Positions 61,201-64,000 of a DNA stretch of 64,000 bases are shown here, in pieces. Position numbers and translations under genes: made by a program. Source of the stretch: Saccharina japonica (lineage: Eukaryota; Sar; Phaeophyceae; Laminariales; Laminariaceae); NCBI GenBank assembly GCA_008828725.1, contig MEHQ01003804.1, positions 777,555-841,554 of the forward strand, in the 5' to 3' direction. Under the pieces are notes generated by a model, which saw only the letters and a program-made list of their open reading frames with translations, ran no database searches and was not told where the DNA came from. Each line of letters starts with the position of its first letter. Position 1 is the stretch's first letter.

Positions 61201-61982
61201 TCCAAGTAGCCTCGCCATTCCGATAAATATGTTTTTGAGGCAAAAAGTGCTACCCCTATCGTAGCACGGTACCCGAGCGCCAGACCCGGGGACCATATCT
61301 ACCGTCCCCTTGTACCCTTGCATGTATGGCTGGGGGAAACCCTAGAGAAGCCCGGCGGGCTCGGGGCCGCCCCTGCTGTTACCGGGCCGACTTGCCCACA
61401 TACTTCGTACGTGCTTCGACAGAGGTGTAACACTTTTTGCCATCTAAGGCAAATACTATCTGAATGACGTGGTGGCCTCTCCTCATTGGGTGTGCCTGGT
61501 TGGGCCAAGTCACGATAAATTACAACAAAAACAGAACGCACCTTCTCCCTCCCCTCCCGCTCTCCCCACCCCACTTTCCCCCGAGACGTTGATGCTGTGC
61601 CAAACAACTGGCTCGATTAACTCCTTGGTTGCTCTCGCCTCCAAAGTATACTAATCGGACGAAACCCCCACATCCATGCTTCTTTTTTATCGCGTTGCGA
61701 CAGGTTGCCGTCTCGAAATTCAGGGAGAGGCCCAGGACACCTCCCAGTTCCAATCCCAATCCCAATGCCACTCCCACTCCTGCTTCCACCATCCGTCTTC
61801 CCACTGCCACCACCATACCTTTGACCGCCGTACTCCCCACCGACATGTCTCGGACCCCCGCGCCTCCGATCACTCCACCTCCCACCACCACACAGCCTCC
61901 GGCGGCTGCACCTTTGCCCGCTATACTTCCCACTCCCACTCCTGACACGCCGTCTATTTTGCTGGAAGAAAATCGGAATTAA
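37008..61982 (+). CDS. Secreted M12B/reprolysin-like zinc metalloprotease, multi-exon gene model
   Basis: Rebuilt from GT-AG exons whose phases all agree: 37008-37236, 39696-39847, 43840-43935, 48609-48688, 49762-49915, 50828-50989, 53588-53733, 56642-56815, then one of two Met-turn exons (57480-57612 or 59877-60009) and 61704-61982. Total 1605 bp, about 534 codons. Order: signal peptide; beta-rich propeptide (VWTGIVTD and VVLDFNDSGDP segments); acidic/Ala/Ser linker ending RRRRKS, a possible processing site; catalytic domain opening IDVMVLYSESALATLGG and containing ADLVQMVGYFTGDFCG. Then come the zinc motif HEFGHNLGCYH with all three His and the catalytic Glu, the Met-turn TLMSYSCG and FSNPHVSYRG; last, a Pro/Thr-rich tail. 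This is the domain order of secreted metzincins. It probably cleaves extracellular protein; the substrate is unknown. Introns total about 23 kb and are full of MITEs. An extra in-phase exon near 45950 is possible. Confidence 0.8.
37342..37445. mobile_element. Family C MITE in intron 1, TA flanks
   Basis: A 104-bp element with ends ATACGGGGGG...AATAAATAGGACC and TTTACTATGGTCCCCCGTGA, flanked by TA (37340-37341, 37446-37447). It lies about 100 bp after the exon 1 donor. TA duplication and short TIRs fit a Tc1/mariner-like MITE. Confidence 0.75.
37780..38265 (+). repeat. ~95-115 bp tandem repeat in intron 1, five diverged units
   Basis: Units share ACGTTTAAGAGAGTAC, CCATCGCAG, TATCTA and CTTGGCGAAA...TCGCGAGG. 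They begin at about 37780, 37895, 37985, 38078 and 38170. Divergence is high, so the array is old. Confidence 0.7.
38266..39695. other. Rest of intron 1, no recognised element
   Basis: Short frames only. A pyrimidine- and CCCACAC-rich stretch (39640-39680) precedes the exon 2 acceptor. Confidence 0.35.
39696..39847 (+). CDS. Metalloprotease exon 2 (propeptide)
   Basis: Acceptor CCCCGTAG|AG; the two leading bases complete the split codon of exon 1 (phase 1 to 1). It encodes VGELLCDTMAEAENSAALSF and a beta-like TYTVASGG segment, and ends GIDRK in phase 0 before GTATAC. Confidence 0.6.
39878..40131. mobile_element. Family A MITE in intron 2
   Basis: ACGCGTGCTACGATAGAGGT at the left, CACCTCTAACGTGGCAAGCG at the right. 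The ends are mutated and no matching 4-bp flanks remain. It starts only ~30 bp after the exon 2 donor. Confidence 0.7.
40150..40450 (+). repeat. 33-bp minisatellite, about nine units
   Basis: Unit GCCTTATAGGGGTGGTGCCT followed by TATGAGCAATGCC, with small indels. A frame of 66 codons runs along it but only mirrors the repeat. One inverted unit is found alone at about 52660-52690. Confidence 0.8.
40801..41190 (+). repeat. Direct repeat flanking the MULE-like element, left copy
   Basis: Diverged copy of 43344-43523, with a ~190-bp insertion. Shared landmarks are TGGCCCGCGTGCGGCTCCAG / TGGCCCGCTTGTGATTCCAG and AAAACGCCGAAA. Includes AAACCCTAACCCTAACCCC, a short telomere-like stretch not matched in the other copy. 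Confidence 0.6.
41191..43173. mobile_element. MULE-like non-autonomous transposon with palindromic repeats, 9-bp TSD
   Basis: Starts GGGTAATGCTATTTGCGACA and ends with the inverse. TTTATACAT flanks it exactly (41182-41190 and 43174-43182). The ends are long inverted repeats made of ~190-235 bp units, three on the left and about three on the right. Each unit holds the palindrome TTTGCGACACGGTGTCGCAA and CGCTGCGTTCGCGGCAGACA. The centre contains a 98-nt gap (42531-42628) and a segment (42380-42530) related to 53830-53990. A 9-bp duplication with long TIRs is typical of Mutator-like elements. No transposase frame is visible. It sits in intron 2 of the metalloprotease gene. Confidence 0.8.
42531..42628. 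other. Assembly gap (98 N)
   Basis: A run of N inside the inverted-repeat transposon; the hairpin-forming arms probably caused the gap. Confidence 0.95.
43344..43630 (+). repeat. Direct repeat, right copy (empty site of the MULE-like element)
   Basis: Matches the sequence on both sides of the MULE-like insertion. TGGTCGACCACACTTAAGG occurs directly after the element (43182-43200) and again at 43524-43542 in the copy without the element. Confidence 0.65.
43840..43935 (+). CDS. Metalloprotease exon 3 (propeptide)
   Basis: Acceptor CCATAG|GTGTGG, donor GAG|GTGGGT, 32 codons in phase 0 at both ends. Reads VWTGIVTDP...VSMAWGDECDIE, which fits the V-W-T-G beta-strand segment common in propeptides of this family. 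The phase fits exon 2 exactly. An open minus-strand frame over the same place is judged a shadow. Confidence 0.55.
44470..44926. mobile_element. Family A MITE with internal insertion, TSD CAAT
   Basis: GACGCGTGCTACGATAGAGG at the left, CTCTATCGTAGCATGTGTC at the right. CAAT flanks both sides (44466-44469, 44927-44930). At 457 bp it is ~200 bp longer than usual because of unrelated sequence in its middle. Confidence 0.8.
45289..45367. mobile_element. Family B element, inverted and decayed
   Basis: Contains GCACTAATTCCGAGTAGTTA and a right end CTTAAGGGGTTGA; the TTAA flanks are mutated. Confidence 0.55.
45605..45735 (+). repeat. ~24-bp minisatellite, six units
   Basis: Unit AAGCGCATGTGGTACCTCAT plus TTA/TTC. 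About six units with few changes. Confidence 0.8.
45950..46103 (+). CDS. Possible extra propeptide exon of the metalloprotease
   Basis: Acceptor CCGGGTAG|ATG opens in phase 0, matching exon 3 and the 48609 exon. It reads GKMWVHAVSQRGAEYGVRDA, similar in character to the G-K-x-Y segment of related propeptides. No strong phase-0 donor was found (candidate AGACA|GTACTT), so the right end is uncertain. Confidence 0.35.
46178..46249. mobile_element. Family B element (72 bp), TTAA flanks
   Basis: TTAA at 46174-46177 and 46250-46253. Core ATTTGGGGACAAACTACTTG, as in the copies at 47201 and 57236. Confidence 0.7.
46472..46996. mobile_element. Family A MITE carrying a nested family D element
   Basis: Left end GACGCGTGCTACAATAGAGG, right end CATCATGCGTC. 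Flanks GAGA and GAGG are nearly matching. It is interrupted at 46607-46813 by the GGGCCC fold-back. Confidence 0.7.
46607..46813. mobile_element. Family D fold-back element (GGGCCC ends)
   Basis: 207 bp from GGGCCCGTTTTAACGAAG to TCGTTAATATGGGCCC. It is almost wholly palindromic, with an inner hairpin CACGCGCACCGGCACC / GGTGCTGGTGCGTGTG. A second copy lies at 62103-62296. The target duplication is unclear. Confidence 0.75.
47201..47280. mobile_element. Family B element (80 bp) nested in a family A MITE
   Basis: TTAA at 47197-47200 and 47281-47284. CCCCTTGATAATTGGTCCCA at the left, CTGAATGGG at the right. Other family A copies show the uninterrupted GGTTAAGGAG site. Confidence 0.85.
47373..47731. 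mobile_element. Family C MITE nested in old A, split by young A
   Basis: Left half TTACGGGTGGGC...AAATAGGACC; right half resumes CTATGGTCCCCAGTAA after the inner element. TA flanks at 47371-47372 and 47732-47733. Confidence 0.85.
47470..47715. mobile_element. Young family A MITE inside family C, TSD CTAT
   Basis: GACGCGTGCTACGGTAGAGG to CTCTATCGTAGCATGCGTC, with CTAT on both sides (47466-47469, 47716-47719). The CTAT belongs to the interrupted family C right arm, proving the order of insertion. Confidence 0.9.
47857..47914. mobile_element. Family A MITE right-end fragment
   Basis: GTTCAGAAAACACGTTCCAC then CTCTATTATCGTAGCACGCC; only the right end remains. Confidence 0.6.
47915..48608. other. 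Intron sequence without a recognised element
   Basis: Overlapping frames of up to ~100 codons at 48335-48717. Only the part from 48609 on is supported as exon by splice sites and phase. Confidence 0.35.
48609..48688 (+). CDS. Metalloprotease exon 4 (propeptide)
   Basis: Good acceptor CTGTTTTTACCCGTAG|GTTG; encodes VVLDFNDSGDPIVPDKASAA and ends in phase 2 before GTGTGT. The split codon AG|T joins the next exon cleanly. Other exons could intervene on the 5' side. Confidence 0.6.
49345..49609. mobile_element. Family A MITE, TSD CCAC
   Basis: GACGCGTGCTACGAGAGAGG to CTCGACCGTAGCACGCGTC, with CCAC at 49341-49344 and 49610-49613. A 20-bp piece (CGAGAGAGGTATACCTTTA) is duplicated near the left end. 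Confidence 0.85.
49762..49915 (+). CDS. Metalloprotease exon 5 (acidic linker)
   Basis: Acceptor TCTCCGACAG|T; phase 2 in, phase 0 out before GTGAGC. Encodes an acidic/Ser-rich stretch, six Ala (from a GCA/CAG repeat), four Ser, and PERRRRKSGVTV. The basic RRRRKS directly before the catalytic domain is a plausible propeptide cleavage site. Confidence 0.7.
50138..50317. mobile_element. Family C MITE with internal duplication, TA flanks
   Basis: TA at 50136-50137 and 50318-50319. A ~65-bp internal segment starting GGTGCACAACAAAACCTCTA is present twice in tandem, explaining the 180-bp length. Confidence 0.75.
50507..50540 (+). repeat. (GGTAC)n microsatellite
   Basis: ACGGTACGGTACGGTACGG: at least six pentanucleotide units. 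Confidence 0.85.
50570..50675. mobile_element. Family A MITE right-end fragment
   Basis: AATGAAATTCCGACCATTTC, TTAAGGAGCCCCGTC and GGGCTACCTCTACCGTGGCA. The left half is absent. Confidence 0.6.
50828..50989 (+). CDS. Metalloprotease exon 6 (start of catalytic domain)
   Basis: Acceptor CAACCGGGCAG|ATC, donor GGACCG|GTAAGA, phase 0 at both ends. IDVMVLYSESALATLGG...TNEAFVNSEVSVRFKPVHIG matches the first strand and helix of M12B-type domains (V-D-V-M-V-L-Y-T-x-x-A; T-N-x-A-x-x-N-S). Confidence 0.85.
51330..51775. mobile_element. Minisatellite-bearing repeat element, copy 2 (inverted to copy 1)
   Basis: About 12 units with core TTTTTGCCTTCTGAGGCAAT (51370-51680), flanked by CACCCCACGGTAAGGTGTAG and TGTTCTGGCCGGTTGGGCTC, the complement of the flanks at 35.9-36.34 kb. 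Confidence 0.75.
51781..52044. mobile_element. Family A MITE, TSD GTCG
   Basis: GAAGCATGCCACGGTAGAGG to CTCTATCGTAGCACGCGAC, flanked by GTCG at 51777-51780 and 52045-52048. Confidence 0.85.
52160..52310. mobile_element. Minisatellite-bearing repeat element, copy 3, array collapsed
   Basis: TTTGCCTTCCGAGGAGGCGA is the only unit left. It is followed by the element flank TTTTCTGGCCGGTTG and by a stretch matching 51715-51775 (ACTACCGGTTGGAATGAT / CCTACCGGTTAGTATGAT). Confidence 0.65.
52355..52597. mobile_element. Family A MITE
   Basis: GACGCATGCTACGATAGAGG to CTCTACCGTAGCACGAGTC; flanks TCGA and TGGA differ by one base. Confidence 0.8.
53178..53424. mobile_element. Family A MITE, TSD TGGG
   Basis: GACGCGTGCTACGGTAGAGG to CTCTATCGTAGCATGCGTG, flanked by TGGG at 53174-53177 and 53425-53428. 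It ends about 160 bp before exon 7. Confidence 0.85.
53588..53733 (+). CDS. Metalloprotease exon 7
   Basis: Acceptor GCGGGCAG|TTG after a T9 tract; phase 0 in, phase 2 out, donor TTGGG|GTAAGA. Encodes LRDRTGADLVQMVGYFTGDF and CGLG, matching the L-R-x-x-x-G-A-D-L-V and C-G-x-x segments before the zinc helix. Confidence 0.85.
54385..54402 (+). repeat. Interstitial telomere-like repeat (TTAGGG)3
   Basis: Three perfect units, within a MITE-rich intron. Too short to indicate a chromosome end. Confidence 0.8.
54572..54676. mobile_element. Family C MITE, complete, TA flanks
   Basis: 105 bp, TTACGGAGGACCATAGTAAA to TTTACTATGGTCCCCCGTAA, with TA on both sides (54570-54571, 54677-54678). This is the best-preserved copy, with ~28-bp TIRs. 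Confidence 0.85.
54882..55601. mobile_element. Probable solo LTR or other ~720-bp insertion, TSD ATCCT
   Basis: Sequence starting TGTTGGCAAG and ending GAATCCAC splits the family A copy and is flanked by ATCCT (54877-54881, 55602-55606). A TGTTGG start and 5-bp duplication fit an LTR; the end reads AC rather than the usual CA. No internal retrotransposon sequence is present. Confidence 0.5.
55740..56641. other. Intron 7 remainder, with AT microsatellite
   Basis: A (TA)n/TATATG tract lies at 56022-56065 and a G10 run near 56169. A pyrimidine-rich tract (56590-56635) leads to the exon 8 acceptor. Open frames here are low-complexity or unassigned. Confidence 0.4.
56642..56815 (+). CDS. Metalloprotease exon 8 (zinc-binding motif)
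   Basis: Acceptor TTCCAAAG|G, donor GGCCC|GTGAGT; phase 2 in and out. Contains AYAFSVVRAACIDNYTHT followed by HEFGHNLGCYHNRED, the full HExxHxxGxxH metzincin signature, then AHGLRYCEGPGP. All three zinc ligands and the catalytic Glu are intact. Confidence 0.92.
57060..57395. mobile_element. Family A MITE (left end decayed) with nested family B
   Basis: Family A motifs AACAATTCCATGACC, GGCATTTCGACGATTTTGGG and the right end TTTTGTATCGTAGCACGTGTC. Interrupted by the TTAA element at 57236-57316. Confidence 0.65.
57236..57316. mobile_element. Family B element (81 bp), TTAA flanks
   Basis: TTAA at 57232-57235 and 57317-57320. Core ATTTGGGGGCAAACTACTTA. Without it the host reads GGGTTAAGGAGCCCC, as in the other family A copies. 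Confidence 0.85.
57311..57960 (+). repeat. Exon-9 segmental duplication, copy 1
   Basis: Direct repeat of about 59707-60360 (offset ~2.4 kb), near-identical, covering the MITE right end, exon 9 and about 350 bp of the following intron. Confidence 0.85.
57480..57612 (+). CDS. Metalloprotease exon 9, copy e1 (Met-turn)
   Basis: Acceptor ATTCTGGTCAG|A, donor GACAACATG|GTGGGA; phase 2 in, phase 0 out. Reads YRTLMSYSCGNPRVNLFSNP then RGRPTGRRTEDNARAIEDNM, the Met-turn and terminal segment of the catalytic domain. The tail exon downstream of this copy is in antisense, so e1 would have to splice across to 61704. e1 and e2 cannot both be included: joining them shifts the frame and meets a stop. Confidence 0.85.
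58014..58014. other. Single ambiguous base at a repeat junction
   Basis: N lies exactly where a GGGCCCGTTTT (family D end) meets GGTTGGTGCAAACC, the end of the inverted 1.7-kb segment. Confidence 0.8.
58121..58399 (-). pseudogene. Antisense copy of the metalloprotease tail exon
   Basis: The minus strand reads the same 92 codons as 61704-61982 (VAVSKFRERPRTPPSSNPN onward), preceded by the same acceptor. It is in antisense within the gene and cannot join the other exons on the plus strand. Confidence 0.75.
59040..59160. repeat. ~22-bp array of a family A internal motif
   Basis: About six units of ACTTACTAATAGTATAGGTT type, apparently amplified from the CTATACTAATAGTAAGT motif inside family A. 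Also present inverted at about 60955-61075 and 62860-62960. Confidence 0.7.
59707..60360 (+). repeat. Exon-9 segmental duplication, copy 2
   Basis: Second copy of 57311-57960; forms the spacer between the inverted segments A1 and A2. Confidence 0.85.
59877..60009 (+). CDS. Metalloprotease exon 9, copy e2 (Met-turn)
   Basis: Same splice sites and phases as e1 and the same encoded residues within the exon. It is followed in sense by the tail exon at 61704, so e2 plus 61704 is probably the ancestral 3' end. Confidence 0.85.
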
Positions 61983-62090
61983 GTAGGGAAGGGGGGATGT
62001 ACTCATTGTCGTGCACTGACCGTAGTCGTAATGGCCATAGACCCTCGCATCCCAGCATGGCCGGGACAGAGCACAATTGGGTTTGCACCA
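60404..62090 (+). repeat. 1.7-kb segment A2 (gene-sense orientation)
   Basis: Near-perfect inverted partner of A1 and direct partner of A3. Begins GGAGCTCATTAACCCAAAC, ends GGGTTTGCACCAACC. Confidence 0.9.
61704..61982 (+). CDS. Metalloprotease terminal exon (Pro/Thr-rich tail)
   Basis: Acceptor TATCGCGTTGCGACAG|GTT in phase 0 continues EDNM with VAVSKFRERP, completing the usual N-A-x-x-V-x-x-F-R end of the catalytic domain. A ~75-residue tail rich in Pro, Thr and Ser follows, ending LLEENRN and TAA. Such tails act as extended, often glycosylated linkers; no further domain is seen. Confidence 0.75.
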   Translation, partial: VAVSKFRERPRTPPSSNPNPNATPTPASTIRLPTATTIPLTAVLPTDMSRTPAPPITPPPTTTQPPAAAPLPAILPTPTPDTPSILLEENRN

Positions 62091-62102
62091 ACCAAAAAAA
62101 CA

Positions 62103-62296
62103 GGGCCCGTTTTAACGAAGGAAAAAAAAAACAATTTGGAAAAAAAAAAATTCAAATCCGCTTTTCATTGGTCAACACGCGCACCAGCACCAAAGATTAG
62201 GATCTTGGGGGGTGCTGGTGCGTGTGTTGACCAATGAAAAACGATTTTTTTTTTTTTTCCAAATTGAATTTATTTTATCCTCGTTAATATGGGCCC
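62103..62296. mobile_element. Family D fold-back element, copy 2
   Basis: GGGCCCGTTTTAACGAAGG to TCGTTAATATGGGCCC, with the inner hairpin CACGCGCACCAGCACC / GGTGCTGGTGCGTGTG. It separates segments A2 and A3. Confidence 0.8.
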
Positions 62297-63920
62297 TTAA
62301 GGGGAGCTCCTTAACCCAAAGTCGTCTTTGTGCCACTCTTTTTTCGCGAAAAGGTTTTGCGTATATGATGCCTAGGCCACATGGGGTTGTTCATCGGGCG
62401 GCACTTTCAGATCCTTCCAAAATCAGGTTTTTTCACTTGCTATTAGTGTGGATCTCCTCAAGTGAGACCAACCACCCTCAGAAGAAGCACATGGAGCACC
62501 TGTACCTTAAGCTAGCACGTGTCTTGACGTATGTGGAAACACGTTCAAGTCCCCTCAAGGCTCGCTCTCAACTACGATGAGCTACGAGTACGTATTTTAT
62601 TATGGTTCCCTCGCCAACGGGACAGAGAGACCAAACGCCCGTCTTTGCCCCCCCCCCCGAGTTCAGTTGTGTATCACTCTTTCTGCCAGGCCGTGATAAC
62701 CACACCTTTTGGTTTCTGCACGCGGATTGTGAATGAAACCCCTCACGGGATAGAGAGTATGAAGCCCCCGATACCTGACCTGGACCCTGACACAGGCTAT
62801 CGTTTGAGGTAGAAAAAGTGCACCAATTATTTCCTGGGGTTCCTCGCTTGAAGAGCTCTAAACTATTAGTGAGGAATATATACTAATAGTGAGGAACCTA
62901 TATTATTAGTAAGTAATATATACTATTAGTAAGTAAACCATACTATTAGCAAGTCACTAAATAACTGATGGTGAAAAGTGGAACAATGAAAGCGAACCCC
63001 GAAAAAAACAAACTCCACGTTCTAGGTACACTCAAAAAGGCATACTGCAAAAAACAAAAAGGATGCGCCATTCCGACGATTTTGGCCCAAGTAGCCTCGC
63101 CATTCCGATAAATATGTTTTGAGGCAAAAAGTGCTACCCCTATCGTAGCACGGTACCCGAGCGCCAGACCCGGGGACCATATATACCGTCCCCTTGTACC
63201 CTTGCATGTATGGCTGGGGGAAACCCTAGAGAAGCCCGGCGGGCTCGGGGCCGCCCCTGCTGTTAGCGGGCCGACTTGCCCACATACTTCGTAAGTGCTT
63301 CGACAGAGGTGTAACACTTTTTGCCATCTAAAGCAAATACTATCCGAATGACGTAGTGGCCTCTCCTCATTGGGTGTGCCTGGTTGGGCCAAGTCACGAT
63401 AAATTACAACAAAAACAAAACGCACCTTCTCCCTCCCCTCCCGCTCTCCCCGCCCCACTTTCCCCCGAGACGTTGATGCTGTGCCAAACAACTGGCTCGA
63501 TTAACTCCTTGGTTGCTCTCGCCTCCAAAGTATACTAATCGGACGAAACCCCCACATCCATGCTTCTTTTTTATCGCGTTGCGACAGGTTGCCGTCTCGA
63601 AATTCAGGGAGAGGCCCAGGACACCTCCCAGTTCCAATCCCAATCCCAATGCCACTCCCACTCCTGCTTCCACCATCCGTCTTCCCACTGCCACCACCAT
63701 ACCTTTGACCGCCGTACTCCCCACCGACATGTCTCGGACCCCCGCGCCTCCGATCACTCCACCTCCCACCACCGCACAGCCTCCGGCGGCTGCACCTTTG
63801 CCCGCTATACTTCCCACTCCCACTCCTGCCACGCCGTCTATTTTGCTGGAAGAAAATCGGAATTAAGTAGGGAAGGGGGGGGGTACTCATGTCGTGCATG
63901 ACCGTAGTCGTATGGCCATA
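62297..63920 (+). repeat. 1.6-kb segment A3
   Basis: Direct repeat of A2 with slightly more differences than A1 versus A2. Carries a third copy of the tail exon. Confidence 0.9.
63588..63866 (+). CDS. Second sense copy of the metalloprotease tail exon
   Basis: 92 codons plus stop, same acceptor (GCGACAG|GTT) and phase 0 as 61704-61982, with a few substitutions. It could be an alternative last exon or a non-functional duplicate. Confidence 0.55.
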   Translation, partial: VAVSKFRERPRTPPSSNPNPNATPTPASTIRLPTATTIPLTAVLPTDMSRTPAPPITPPPTTAQPPAAAPLPAILPTPTPATPSILLEENRN

Positions 63921-63922
63921 GA

Positions 63923-63923
63923 N
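63923..63923. other. Single ambiguous base at the end of segment A3
   Basis: N at the point where similarity to A1/A2 stops (TATGGCCATAGAN); a likely scaffold or polishing join. Confidence 0.75.
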
Positions 63924-64000
63924 AAAACAAAATACCTCGTTGCAAGAATCTCACGCAGAGAAGAGGTATAGAGAAGGGCTGAAGAACAGGTTGGACACGC

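Overview
The window looks nuclear eukaryotic and probably comes from a stramenopile alga, with a brown alga of the Ectocarpus type as the best guess. The evidence is: two proteins built of 26-27 residue ankyrin-type repeats with the C-P-W-D signature common in brown-algal predictions; a spliced secreted metalloprotease with kilobase-scale introns; long CTG/CAG tracts; interstitial TTAGGG repeats; and very dense non-autonomous transposons. The taxonomic call is inference. No tRNA, rRNA, bacterial-type operon or CRISPR array was found. One 98-nt gap (42531-42628) and two single N positions (58014, 63923) mark imperfect assembly.

Left part (1-31.7 kb). This is built from duplicated blocks. A ~7 kb block at about 4.4-11.4 kb, repeated at about 20.06-27.6 kb, carries a single-exon F-box-like/ankyrin-repeat gene on the minus strand (4855-6714 and 20500-22326). 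It also carries a 24-residue-period, LRR-like open frame on the plus strand (7190-7756 and 22469-23158), followed by CTG tracts and arrays rich in GGGTACCCGG-type palindromes. A third, gene-less piece of the block's tail lies at about 29.27-31.68 kb. Between the blocks lie a decayed Ty1/copia reverse-transcriptase fragment, a ~1.85 kb tandem duplication (15.89-19.57 kb) and two fold-back elements.

Right part (37-62 kb). One multi-exon gene on the plus strand can be rebuilt from phase-compatible exons. It encodes a signal peptide, a beta-rich propeptide, an M12B/reprolysin-like zinc metallopeptidase domain with an intact HEFGHNLGCYH motif and Met-turn, and a Pro/Thr-rich tail (about 534 codons). 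Its introns hold most of the mobile elements. The 3' end is rearranged: the Met-turn exon occurs twice in sense, and the tail exon occurs three times (once antisense, twice sense) inside near-identical 1.6-1.7 kb segments.

Mobile elements. At least four non-autonomous families can be defined from the sequence alone. Family A has the TIR GACGCRTGCTACGRTAGAGG and 4-bp target duplications in many copies. Family B is ~80 bp long and flanked by TTAA. Family C is ~105 bp, with TIR TTACGGGGGACCATAGTAAA and TA duplications. Family D is a ~200 bp GGGCCC-bounded fold-back. There is also a ~2 kb MULE-like element with 9-bp target duplications and a probable solo LTR. Several are nested inside each other and record the order of insertion. 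No transposase gene for any of them is visible in the window.
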